This document shows, piece after piece, positions 16,937 to 24,401 of a DNA stretch of 64,000 bases. This DNA is from Holophaga foetida DSM 6591 (GTDB lineage Bacteria > Acidobacteriota > Holophagae > Holophagales > Holophagaceae), in the NCBI RefSeq assembly GCF_000242615.2, contig NZ_KI912268.1, positions 2,137,477-2,201,476 on the forward strand, given 5' to 3'. Positions within the stretch are counted from its first letter, which is position 1. Each line of letters opens with the position of its first letter. Under the pieces are notes generated by a model that saw nothing but the letters and a program-made list of their open reading frames with translations, was not told where the DNA came from and made no database searches. The position numbers were made by a program, and so were the translations under genes.

Positions 16937-17865
16937 TGCATCCGCTGGTGTTTCTGGGCGCGGGTCTGCTGGACGAAGCCATCGGCGATCCGCCCTCCTG
17001 GCCCCACCCGGTGCGGGTCATCGGGATCATCATCGAGGGCCTGGACAAGGCCCGCCGACGCGTCAACTCCCCCAACCTGCTCAGGTTTCTAGGCGTCTTC
17101 CTGGCCCTGGGCATGGCCGCCCTGGCCGGGGGCTTCGCCTGGGGCGTCCTGCGCCTCTGCGGCCCCTGGGCCTGGATCGCCGAGCTCATCCTGGGGGCCT
17201 GGATGCTGGCGGGCCGGAGCCTGAGGGATGCCGTGCGCCCCGTGGCCCTCGCCCTGGAAACCGGGGATCTGGACCTGGCCCGCCGCGAAGTGGCCATGGT
17301 GGTGGGCCGGGATACAGCCACCCTTGATGGATCCGAAATCGCCCGAGCTGGGCTGGAGACCGTGGCGGAGAGCCTCTGCGACGGGGTCCTGGCCCCCCTG
17401 TTCTGGTTCGCCATCGGCGGAGTTCCCGCCCTCTGGGCATTCAAGGCGGTCAGCACCCTGGATTCCATGGTAGGCCACATGGAGGCCCCCTACACCCACT
17501 TCGGGTGGGCCTCCGCCAGGTTGGATGACCTCCTGAACCTGATCCCGGCCCGCCTCTCCGTTCTCCTCATCGCCCTGGCCGCCTGGTCCGGGCGGGCCAT
17601 TCGGCTGGCTTGGCGGGACGGTTCCAAGACCTCCAGTCCCAACGCCGGCTGGTGCGAGGCGGCCTACGCCGGTGCCCTGGGCATCCAGCTTGGGGGCCGC
17701 AACGTCTACGATGGGGTGCCCCACGAGGGTCCGCGCCTGGGGGATCCCGGTCGCACCCTGGATGGCCCCCTCCTGCGGGAGGGGCTTGGGCTGGAGCGCC
17801 GCGTCAACCTCCTGGCGCTCCTCCTGGGGGCCGCCCTTCTCTCCTTGAGGTATCTCCATGGCTGA
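16936..17865 (+). CDS. cbiB: Adenosylcobinamide-phosphate synthase CbiB
   Basis: A membrane enzyme that attaches (R)-1-amino-2-propanol phosphate to adenosylcobyric acid. The family start (GAGLLDEAIGDPPSWPHPVRVIG) is plain, with later GLETVAESLCDG, DSMVGH and NVYDGVPHEGPRLG motifs. About five hydrophobic segments; 309 residues, normal length. It overlaps cobO by one base and cobD by eight. Its partner product comes from the neighbouring CobD. Confidence 0.94.
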   Translation: MHPLVFLGAGLLDEAIGDPPSWPHPVRVIGIIIEGLDKARRRVNSPNLLRFLGVFLALGMAALAGGFAWGVLRLCGPWAWIAELILGAWMLAGRSLRDAVRPVALALETGDLDLARREVAMVVGRDTATLDGSEIARAGLETVAESLCDGVLAPLFWFAIGGVPALWAFKAVSTLDSMVGHMEAPYTHFGWASARLDDLLNLIPARLSVLLIALAAWSGRAIRLAWRDGSKTSSPNAGWCEAAYAGALGIQLGGRNVYDGVPHEGPRLGDPGRTLDGPLLREGLGLERRVNLLALLLGAALLSLRYLHG

Positions 17866-18934
17866 AGCCCTGCACGGTGGAAGGGTCTGGGAACTGGCCC
17901 GGGAGCTGGGCTGCGAGCCCTCCAAGATCCTGGACTTCAGCGCCAACCTGAACCCCTTCGGCCCCCCGGAGGGTGTGCTCCGGGTGATCCGTGAGGCCCT
18001 GCCCCAGGCCCTCTCGGCCTACCCGGACAACGAGGCCCCTGCCCTGCGCCGCCTGCTCTGCGAACGCAACGGAGCGCCCGATGTCTCCCTGGTGCTGGGG
18101 CACGGTGGGGCCGCCCTCCTGATGCTCGCCCTGCGGGCCCTGGCTCCCAGGCGGATCATGGTGCCGATTCCCTGCTTCCAGGAACAGCCCCGGGCCATCC
18201 AGGCCGCCGGAGCTGAGTTGGTGCCCCATCCCATGCCGGAACTGCGCCTGGACCTGGAGGACCTGAATCCCGAAGCAGCCACCTGTGACGCCGTCCTCCT
18301 CACCAGCCCCCATAACCCCACGGGACAGTGTCTGGAGCGGGCCGCCCTGGCGGAATGGATCCGGAAGCACCCCCAGGTGGGGCTGATCATAGACGAGGCT
18401 TTTATCGACTATGCCCCCCACCAGACCCTCCTTCCGGGCATCCTGGCCCGCCCCCGGACCGTGGTTCTGCGAAGCCTCACCAAGTTCTATGCCATGCCGG
18501 GCCTGCGGGTGGGCTACGCCTTTGCGGATGGTCTCACGGCCGGACGGATGCGGGCCCTCCAGGAGGGGTGGCCCGTGGGGCAACTCGATCTCCTCGCCGC
18601 TGAGGCGGCCCTCCGGGACCGCGACTTCGAGGCGCGAAGCCTGGAGGTCTTCCGGAACGATGCCCCGCTCTTCCAGGAGCGCCTGCGGGAACTGGGACTG
18701 AAGCCCCTGCCCAGCGCCGGCCCCTACGTCCTGGTGAAGCTCCCGGAGGGCCGCACCGGATCCTCCCTGGCGACCGACCTGCGCCCTAAGGGGATCCTGG
18801 TGCGCACCTGCGGGGCCTGGCCGGGATTGGGGGACCATTATGTCCGCCTGGCCCTGAAGGACCCGGCAGATCAGGCTAGGCTGCTGGCCTCCCTTGCAGT
18901 CTGGAAGGACACCCCGGCCCCCGCTCTGGTATGA
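17858..18934 (+). CDS. cobD: L-threonine-O-3-phosphate decarboxylase
   Basis: A PLP enzyme of fold type I that makes (R)-1-amino-2-propanol O-2-phosphate for the nucleotide loop. HGGRVWELARELG followed by DFSANLNPFGPP is the typical CobD/CobC start, distinguishing it from histidinol-phosphate aminotransferase. SPHNPTGQ, DEAFIDYA and the PLP lysine in SLTKFYAMPGLRVGY are present. 358 residues. It overlaps cbiB by eight bases. No PduX-type L-threonine kinase gene is seen nearby, so the source of threonine phosphate is unknown. Confidence 0.9.
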   Translation: MAEALHGGRVWELARELGCEPSKILDFSANLNPFGPPEGVLRVIREALPQALSAYPDNEAPALRRLLCERNGAPDVSLVLGHGGAALLMLALRALAPRRIMVPIPCFQEQPRAIQAAGAELVPHPMPELRLDLEDLNPEAATCDAVLLTSPHNPTGQCLERAALAEWIRKHPQVGLIIDEAFIDYAPHQTLLPGILARPRTVVLRSLTKFYAMPGLRVGYAFADGLTAGRMRALQEGWPVGQLDLLAAEAALRDRDFEARSLEVFRNDAPLFQERLRELGLKPLPSAGPYVLVKLPEGRTGSSLATDLRPKGILVRTCGAWPGLGDHYVRLALKDPADQARLLASLAVWKDTPAPALV

Positions 18935-18953
18935 TCAGAGAAACAGAGTCGCC

Positions 18954-19262
18954 ATGTCCATGGTTGCCATCGATCCAGATGTCCGCGGCTTTCATGCCAC
19001 GGTGGAGGTCACCTCGGAGGGCCGGATGTGCCTAGTGTCCATCCAGTGTGACGGCAAGGCCATCCAGCAGATCGCCGAGGAACTGGGCCCCCTTGATCCC
19101 ATGCAGAAGATCGCCTCCCGCCGCGGACCCCCCCGCAGCCTGGAGCTGAGCCTCAAGCACTGCTTCCACGCTGCCTGCCCCCTCCCCGTGGGCATCATCA
19201 AGGCCATCGAAGTGGAGAAGAAGCTGGCCCTGCCTCGGGAGACCAGCATCAAATTCCTGTAG
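18954..19262 (+). CDS. Small conserved Cys-containing protein of unknown function, copy 1
   Basis: A 102-residue protein of unknown function, possibly of the family annotated as DUF6951 (recalled, not checked). It begins MSMVAIDPDVRGF; ATG 18954 lies 20 bases after the cobD stop. A close paralogue lies at 24093-24401: the two share QCDGKAI/TSDCKAI, the exact stretch IAEELGPLDPM, SRRGPPR/SRRGTPR, HCFHAACP and GIIKAIEVEKKLALP. Shared cysteines are in HCFHAACP and a C near the centre, suggesting a metal or Fe-S ligand set. No signal peptide or membrane segment. Position at the end of the cobamide operon suggests a corrinoid or methyltransferase link, which is inference. Confidence 0.75.
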   Translation: MSMVAIDPDVRGFHATVEVTSEGRMCLVSIQCDGKAIQQIAEELGPLDPMQKIASRRGPPRSLELSLKHCFHAACPLPVGIIKAIEVEKKLALPRETSIKFL

Positions 19263-19351
19263 GGGCCCCGCGCCTCTCTGATGGACTTGGTCACACCGGG
19301 CGGCCTACAATGCCAGTTCAGCCCTCGAAATGACTGATTCCTGGAGTCCAC

Positions 19352-20635
19352 ATGCCGTCCTACAACTCCTGCTTCCTGGCGACAGCCCTTGCGGCCTCCC
19401 AGCTCACTGCCGCCGATCCCCAAATCCCCGGGCCTGCCCTCCAAGCCGTGGCCCCGGCGGCTCCCGCCAAGGGGCACCTCCCGACCCTGGAGTTCAAGCG
19501 CTTCACTTCAGGCATCGAGGAAGATGATTTAATCGGACAGGAGTCCTACGGCCTCTTCTGCATCAACAAGACGCCCCTCAAGTGGGGTGAGCGGTGGAAG
19601 ACCATCCTGACCAAGGAATTCCTGAAGATGGTCAACCGTGAACTGAGGACCGCCGGGCTGCCCACGCCCCAGAAGAGCGAGAAGGTATTCGAATCCGAGA
19701 CCAAGTCCGAGGCTGCGGACTGCGAGCTGGGGTTCCGTCTGGAAAAGATGAATGCCGATCTGTGCAGCATGGGGGGCAATTCCAAGGGGGAAGTGAGCAT
19801 CTCCGGGAAGTGGGTCCTCTTCAACGCAAAAAACCAGAAGACCATCGCCGAGTTCCCGGGTCAGGGCTCCTACAAAACCGATGGCGAGTCCATGCCCTGG
19901 ATCCAGGTCCTGGAAAAGGCCCTCGGCAACCTCTCCCAGGAGCTCTTCCGCTCCCCCGCCTTCAAGAGCGCCCACCAGCAGGCCAGCCTCGAGCCCCAGA
20001 CCGACAAGACTGTCGCCTACACCATCGCCAACCCGGGCCTCAAGCCCGGGGGCACCATCAAGAACAGCACCACCCTCAAGGGTGCCGTGGTGACGCTGGA
20101 GGTGGATGGCCGGACCGGGTCAGGATTCTTCATCAGCCAGGACGGCTACCTCATCACGAACAACCATGTGGTGGGCAAGAGCAAATTCCTGCGCGTCAAA
20201 ACGGCCACCGGGCGCGAGTTGCCTGGGGAGGTCCTGGCCTTCGACGAGCGGCGGGATGTGGCGCTGATCAAGACCGCGCCTGTGCCCTATGATCCCCTCA
20301 GCTTGCGGCTCACCGAACCCAAACCCGGCGAAGAGGTCTTCGCAGTGGGCTCCCCCCTCGGGGACCAGTTCAATGGCACCATCACCAAGGGCGTCATCAG
20401 TGGCTTCCGCGACCTCGCCGACCTCAAGTTCATCCAGAGCGATGCCTCCATCCTCCCCGGAAACAGCGGCGGCCCCCTCCTGGATACCGATGGCGCGGTG
20501 GTGGGGATCGCGGATCTGGCCGGTGGAGCGCGGGGCGGGCACCTGAACCTCTTCATCCCCATCGGGGAGTGCCTCACACGGCTTGGTATCGCACTCAAAG
20601 GCCCCGGTGAGGCCAAAGGCGGTACCGCCCAGTAA
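19352..20635 (+). CDS. Secreted trypsin-like serine protease (HtrA-type domain without PDZ)
   Basis: A 427-residue exported protein. A short N-terminal hydrophobic stretch (CFLATALAASQLTAA) suggests a signal peptide. Residues 45-225 form an unassigned domain with no match I recognise. The protease domain follows, with an intact triad: His272 in ITNNHVV, Asp302 in RRDVALIK and Ser372 in LPGNSGGPLL. After the protease domain the protein ends within about 50 residues, so the PDZ domains of DegP/DegS are absent. Probably an envelope quality-control or processing protease. It is transcribed alone; a TACAAT element near 19305 might be part of its promoter. Confidence 0.85.
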   Translation: MPSYNSCFLATALAASQLTAADPQIPGPALQAVAPAAPAKGHLPTLEFKRFTSGIEEDDLIGQESYGLFCINKTPLKWGERWKTILTKEFLKMVNRELRTAGLPTPQKSEKVFESETKSEAADCELGFRLEKMNADLCSMGGNSKGEVSISGKWVLFNAKNQKTIAEFPGQGSYKTDGESMPWIQVLEKALGNLSQELFRSPAFKSAHQQASLEPQTDKTVAYTIANPGLKPGGTIKNSTTLKGAVVTLEVDGRTGSGFFISQDGYLITNNHVVGKSKFLRVKTATGRELPGEVLAFDERRDVALIKTAPVPYDPLSLRLTEPKPGEEVFAVGSPLGDQFNGTITKGVISGFRDLADLKFIQSDASILPGNSGGPLLDTDGAVVGIADLAGGARGGHLNLFIPIGECLTRLGIALKGPGEAKGGTAQ

Positions 20636-20657
20636 ATCAGAGCCTCTTCAGCGGCCT

Positions 20658-20912
20658 TCAGGCCCGGGTTGCAGTCCACACCCGGTCGAAGACCAGGAAA
20701 AGGTTCAGCGGCACCGCGTGGAGGAGGCCGCGGGTGAGGAAGGCGGTGCGGAGCCCCGCGTGACCCGCCAGGAGCCCCAGGCCGATGCTGAAACCCACAC
20801 CCATCACGACGGCGATGGCCAGGAGTGAGGTAACTGGCCGCCAGAATCACCATACCAGCGGGCAGGAGGAGGTTGGACCCCCACCGGTCCTAGATGCCGA
20901 AGAGGTTGTTCA
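20658..20912 (-). pseudogene. Decayed C-terminal fragment of a multi-pass transporter (NSS/SNF-like)
   Basis: On the minus strand from about 20912 one frame reads LNNLFGI, then TAG, then DRWGSNLLLPAGMVILAASYL. A one-base frameshift near 20830 leads into LLAIAVVMGVGFSIGLGLLA and on to LFLVFDRVWTATRA and a TGA at 20658. The pieces make one continuous two-helix membrane segment only if the stop (TGG to TAG) and the frameshift are repaired. The SNLLLPAGMVI stretch resembles the region before the last helices of sodium:neurotransmitter symporters. The 5' part of the gene is missing. Membrane-protein origin is likely; the family is a tentative call. Confidence 0.55.
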
Positions 20913-20948
20913 GCCTTGGCACTGGGGGCTGCAACGCTTGTCAAAGTG

Positions 20949-20980
20949 AAGCCAGGCCCTCAGGGCCTGGCTTTGCTTTT
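20949..20980. terminator. Strong hairpin terminator
   Basis: AAGCCAGGCCCT (20949-20960) pairs with AGGGCCTGGCTT (20962-20973), followed by TGCTTTT. It faces the convergent lysR at 21047 and could serve both strands. Confidence 0.75.
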
Positions 20981-21046
20981 CATGATTCCCCCTGGCAGGG
21001 CAGTAATCCCATTCCCACAGATTGAATCACCGTTCGACAGATGCAG

Positions 21047-21934
21047 TTAGCCCGCCAGCCCCATGGTCTGCAGGAAGAAGGGGACGTTGGGATTGTTCGA
21101 ATTCCTCCGCCAGATCACCGCCAGCTCCGCGCGGCAATCCTCGTCCTCCAGGGGAACCAAGTGGAGGCGGGGGGAACCGTTCTCCTCCACGACCTGCTGG
21201 GCGTGGATCGAGATCCCGGCCCCGGCCTCGACCGCCATGAAGAGGGTGGCGAAGCTCGGCAGGGACTGGACGATGTGCATCGTGAAGCCCCGCTTGCGGC
21301 AGAGCTTCTTGCGCCACTCCAGGGCCCTGGAGCCGAGCTCGGCATCCATGGCGACGAAGGCCTGGTCCTTGAGATCGGCCAGGAGGAGGCTCTTCCGGGA
21401 GGCCAGGGGATGGTCCGGGCGCATGACCACCACGGAATGGTCCAAAATGAGGGTGTGGCTCTCCAGGTTGGGCGGGCACTCCCCCTCGAAGAGCATGGTG
21501 AAGCCCAGGTCCACCTCCCCGCTCTCCAGGGCCTCGACCAGCGAATTCAGCTTGTGGTGCGAAAGCTTGACCTCAACCCTGGGGAAGTGCTGCGAGAAAG
21601 CATCCAGCCAACCCGGCAGCAGCTTCTTCTCGAAGCCCCCCAGGACGCCGATGGCGAGGCTCCCCGAGACCTCGGTTCCCAGAAGCCGCGTCTTCAGGAG
21701 AACCTCGTCGTAGCTGGCCATCATGTCCCGGATGGCCTGATGGTAGAAGGCCCCGGCCTCCGTCAGCCTCAAGCCCCTGGAGGTGCGGTGGAACAAGGGG
21801 ACCCCCACAATGTCCTCCAGCGCCGCGACCTGGTAGCTGACCCCGGACTGGGTCATGAAGAGGTCCGCTGCGGCCCTGGTGAAGTTCAGCCGCTCGGCGG
21901 CGGCCAGGAAGCATCGGAGCTGTCGGATATCCAT
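21047..21934 (-). CDS. LysR-family regulator divergent from the UroD-family gene
   Basis: A 295-residue LysR regulator. The N-terminal winged helix (MDIRQLRCFLAAAERLNFT, with TQSGVSYQVAALE as recognition helix region) is followed by a linker helix and the two-lobed effector domain from about residue 90 (GSLAIGVLGGFEKKLLPG). The ATG at 21934 is chosen because the protein then starts exactly at the canonical MDIRQL; the open frame upstream is antisense to the neighbouring gene. It is divergent from the methyltransferase homologue at 22118 (183 bases between), which is its likely target. Its helix-turn-helix and effector domain are clearly related to the second DNA-binding domain and effector domain of the protein at 24382-25569. 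Confidence 0.9.
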   Translation of the reverse strand: MDIRQLRCFLAAAERLNFTRAAADLFMTQSGVSYQVAALEDIVGVPLFHRTSRGLRLTEAGAFYHQAIRDMMASYDEVLLKTRLLGTEVSGSLAIGVLGGFEKKLLPGWLDAFSQHFPRVEVKLSHHKLNSLVEALESGEVDLGFTMLFEGECPPNLESHTLILDHSVVVMRPDHPLASRKSLLLADLKDQAFVAMDAELGSRALEWRKKLCRKRGFTMHIVQSLPSFATLFMAVEAGAGISIHAQQVVEENGSPRLHLVPLEDEDCRAELAVIWRRNSNNPNVPFFLQTMGLAG

Positions 21935-22117
21935 GGAACTCCCGCAGGGTCCCAACAGTTTGGCACCCTGCAGATCATCTTCCTCGGAATCCGCCATGGG
22001 GACCACGAAGCGCCCCCCGGAGAGGTATCGATATTTCGCCGGACAGCTCCCAGGATTTCGCGTTTCGCCCCACCCGGGAGCTCCCCCTAGAATCGGGATG
22101 GGTCCAAGGAGGAAAGA

Positions 22118-23245
22118 ATGACCATGACCGCCGAGCAGCGCCTCGTCGCCAGTATTGCGCTTCAGCCCGTGGACCGGGTCGTGTGCGCCCCCATCATCGA
22201 ACAGTACGCCGGGCAGTATGTGGGCATGACCAACCGCGAGTTCATGTGGGACTGGGAGAAGTCCCAGGCCGCCATCCAGAGAGTCTGGGAGGACTTCCCG
22301 ATCTGGGATTGCAACGCCATCATGCAGCACGGCCGCTACGCCCCCGTAGGCCAGAAGTGCGGCCCCGGCCAGCTCAAGATGCCAGGCACCGAACTGGCGG
22401 AAAACGAGCAGTACCAGATCCACGAGTTCGAGGTCATGAGCCGGGACGATTACGCCATCGTCCGGGAGAAGGGCTTCCCGGAGTACCGCCTCAGCTTCCT
22501 GGAGCGGGTCCACGGCGTGAGCCGGGAGGAAGTCCTGGCGGGCCAGAAGGAGTCCGCCCGCCTGCGCCAGGACGAGATTCAGCGCAGCCTGGCCCGGGGA
22601 CAGAGCCTCATGTGGGGCGCCATCCTGGGGGTCATCCCCTTCGATGCCTATTCGATCATGCGTTCCATGACGGCCTTCTATAAGGACGTCTTCCAGCTGG
22701 GTGACCAGCTGGATGATGTTCTCTGGACCGCCAACGACGCCATCATCGCCGGGTGCGAAGCCGCCGTGAAGGCCACCGGCAACAATCGCGTCTTTATCGG
22801 CGGCGTGCGGGGCGCAGGGGAGTTCATCTCCCTGCGCCAGTTCAAGCGCTTCGTCTGGCCCCAGCTCAAGGCCATGATCGAGAGGCTGGCAGAGAAGGAC
22901 ATCGTCCCTGTCCTGCACTTCGACGCCGATTGGACCATGAACCTGGAGTTCTTCCTGGAGCTGCCCAAGGGGAAGTTCGTCCTGGAGCTGGACAGCGCCA
23001 CGGACATCTTCAAGGCCCACGAGATCCTGAAGGGCCACTGCGCCATCAAGGGCGACGTCCCCCCGGCCCTCTTCACCTCCGCATCGGCCAGCGAACTGGA
23101 CGCCTACGCCAGGAAGCTGCTGAGCACCTTCCGCAATGGCGAGGGCCTCATCTACTCCTCGGGCTGCAGCCTCCCCATGAACGCCAAGCTCCCCAACGTG
23201 AAGGCCTTCTTCGAAGCCGTGGACAAGTACGGACGCTTTGACTGA
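22118..23245 (+). CDS. Uroporphyrinogen-decarboxylase-family protein, probable corrinoid-linked methyltransferase
   Basis: A 375-residue protein of the UroD superfamily. Members outside heme synthesis (MtaA, MtbA and demethylase components) move methyl groups between corrinoid proteins and thiols or tetrahydrofolate. Seen here: start MTAEQRLVASIALQPVDRV typical of the MtaA-like branch, GGVRGAGEFIS, the histidine in VLHFDADW, KGDVPPALF, and a cysteine in SGCSLPMNAKLPNV that could complete a zinc site. The arginines of true heme HemE are not evident. The ATG follows AAGGAGG by five bases. No corrinoid-protein or activator gene is adjacent, so its partners lie elsewhere. Regulated probably by the divergent LysR. 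Substrate unknown; a methoxylated compound is a reasonable guess. Confidence 0.8.
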   Translation: MTMTAEQRLVASIALQPVDRVVCAPIIEQYAGQYVGMTNREFMWDWEKSQAAIQRVWEDFPIWDCNAIMQHGRYAPVGQKCGPGQLKMPGTELAENEQYQIHEFEVMSRDDYAIVREKGFPEYRLSFLERVHGVSREEVLAGQKESARLRQDEIQRSLARGQSLMWGAILGVIPFDAYSIMRSMTAFYKDVFQLGDQLDDVLWTANDAIIAGCEAAVKATGNNRVFIGGVRGAGEFISLRQFKRFVWPQLKAMIERLAEKDIVPVLHFDADWTMNLEFFLELPKGKFVLELDSATDIFKAHEILKGHCAIKGDVPPALFTSASASELDAYARKLLSTFRNGEGLIYSSGCSLPMNAKLPNVKAFFEAVDKYGRFD

Positions 23246-23265
23246 TCGAATATTCAATCGGCTTT

Positions 23266-23298
23266 GAAGGGCGTGGGATTACGCATCCCACGCCCTTC
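23266..23298 (+). terminator. Terminator after the UroD-family gene
   Basis: GAAGGGCGTGGGAT (23266-23279) pairs with ATCCCACGCCCTTC (23285-23298). Long perfect stem, but only a weak T run (ccctcgttct) follows. Confidence 0.7.
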
Positions 23299-23335
23299 CC
23301 TCGTTCTGCGTTCCGGATTTCCAAGATAGACCGGC

Positions 23336-23393
23336 TTGACAACAATCGATCGTTCGATCATATTACCCCCACAGATCGATCAATCGTTCGATC
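23336..23393 (+). promoter_or_regulatory. Sigma-70-type promoter with two ATCGTTCGAT operators
   Basis: TTGACA (23336-23341) and CATATT (23359-23364) are 17 bases apart. GATCGTTCGATC, an inverted repeat with a two-base centre, fills the spacer at 23348-23359; ATCGTTCGATC recurs at 23383-23393, 34 bases downstream and just past the expected transcription start. This is how a TetR- or MarR-like repressor would block the promoter. The regulator is not encoded next to it. Confidence 0.65.
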
Positions 23394-23450
23394 CACAACC
23401 TCAGGGTTCCACCTTCCAACCAGGAACCCCCATCAAAAAGCGAGGACATC

Positions 23451-24002
23451 ATGAACTACATATCCAAGTTGGCCCTCGGCGCTCTTGCCACCGTCACCGC
23501 TACCGCTTCACTGGGCGCCCAGGACTTGCACTATGGCGGTCAGGCCACCCTCTCCCTTCCCGCCGGCCCCCTGGGCAGTGGCCAGAACCTGGACAGCAAG
23601 CTCGGCGGCGGCATCGGCGGCCACGTCTTCGTCGGACTGGATCGCGGCTTCGCGGTGGTTCCCCGGGTGGATTACACCTACTTCAAGAACAGCGACAACC
23701 ATGACCTCAAGGTCCAGAGCCTCAAGGTGGGCGCCGACTGCGACTACTTCTTCTCCAGGAAGGCCAACGAAGGCCTCTACGCGGGCCTTGGCCTTGGCTA
23801 TGATCGCACCAAGTTCGAGGCGGACAGCGCGGACAGCACCACCAACGCCGTCTACTACGCAGCCCAGGCAGGCTACATGTTCACCAAAAACTATGGCGCC
23901 GAACTCCGCTATACCTACACCAACAACAAGCCCGAGTTCAGCGGCCTGGAGCAGAGGCTCAGCTCCCCCGTCGTGAGCGCCAGCTTCGTCTGCCACTTCT
24001 GA
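23451..24002 (+). CDS. Outer-membrane beta-barrel protein
   Basis: A 183-residue protein with a clear signal peptide (KLALGALATVTATASLGAQ, cleavage after LGA) and alternating hydrophobic-polar strands ending SASFVCHF, the terminal aromatic typical of outer-membrane barrels. Size and strand pattern suggest an eight-stranded OmpA/OprF-N or opacity-like barrel. It sits alone between two terminators, behind the operator-bearing promoter at 23336-23393, so its expression is probably tightly controlled. RBS is weak (cgaggacatc). Function unknown; it could be a small porin or adhesin. Confidence 0.82.
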   Translation: MNYISKLALGALATVTATASLGAQDLHYGGQATLSLPAGPLGSGQNLDSKLGGGIGGHVFVGLDRGFAVVPRVDYTYFKNSDNHDLKVQSLKVGADCDYFFSRKANEGLYAGLGLGYDRTKFEADSADSTTNAVYYAAQAGYMFTKNYGAELRYTYTNNKPEFSGLEQRLSSPVVSASFVCHF

Positions 24003-24024
24003 CGAAGCCCTCCCCCCCAACTCC

Positions 24025-24053
24025 AAGCCCCCCGGCTCTTCGGGGGGCTTTTC
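24025..24053 (+). terminator. Terminator after the outer-membrane protein gene
   Basis: AAGCCCCCCG (24025-24034) pairs with CGGGGGGCTT (24041-24050) and runs into TTTTC. Confidence 0.85.
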
Positions 24054-24092
24054 ATTCCGCCTGCGCTAGACTCTCCAGGCAGGAGGTTCGCC

Positions 24093-24401
24093 ATGAGCAA
24101 GGCCGAGATCGCACCGGGGGTGTGTGGGTTCTTCACGGTGGTGGAGGTCAGCTCCGAAGGCCGCCTTTGCAATGTCGCCATCACCAGCGATTGCAAAGCC
24201 ATCCAGAAGATCGCCGAGGAACTGGGCCCCCTGGATCCCATGAAGGAGATCTCCTCCCGCCGGGGGACTCCACGCTGCCTGGAGCTCGGCCTCCAGCACT
24301 GCTTTCACGCCGCCTGTCCGGTGCCTGCAGGGATCATCAAGGCCATTGAGGTGGAGAAGAAGCTGGCCCTGCCGGTGGAAGTCAGCATCCGACTCGGTTG
24401 A
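24093..24401 (+). CDS. Small conserved Cys-containing protein of unknown function, copy 2
   Basis: A 102-residue paralogue of the protein at 18954-19262, with the same layout: VVEVSSEGRLCNVAI, CKAIQKIAEELGPLDPM, SRRGTPRCLELGLQHCFHAACP and GIIKAIEVEKKLALP. It has two cysteines (GVCGF near residue 11 and PRCLEL) that copy 1 lacks, so the possible ligand set differs. The ATG follows GCAGGAGG. Its 3' end overlaps the convergent LysR gene by 20 bases. Located near the UroD-family gene, whereas copy 1 ends the cobamide operon; both settings point to corrinoid or methyl metabolism. No function is known to me. Confidence 0.75.
   Translation: MSKAEIAPGVCGFFTVVEVSSEGRLCNVAITSDCKAIQKIAEELGPLDPMKEISSRRGTPRCLELGLQHCFHAACPVPAGIIKAIEVEKKLALPVEVSIRLG

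Noticed and set aside
21935..23257. N-terminal extension of the first LysR gene to 736 codons
   Set aside because: It runs antisense through the UroD-family gene; MDIRQL at 21934 is the natural start.
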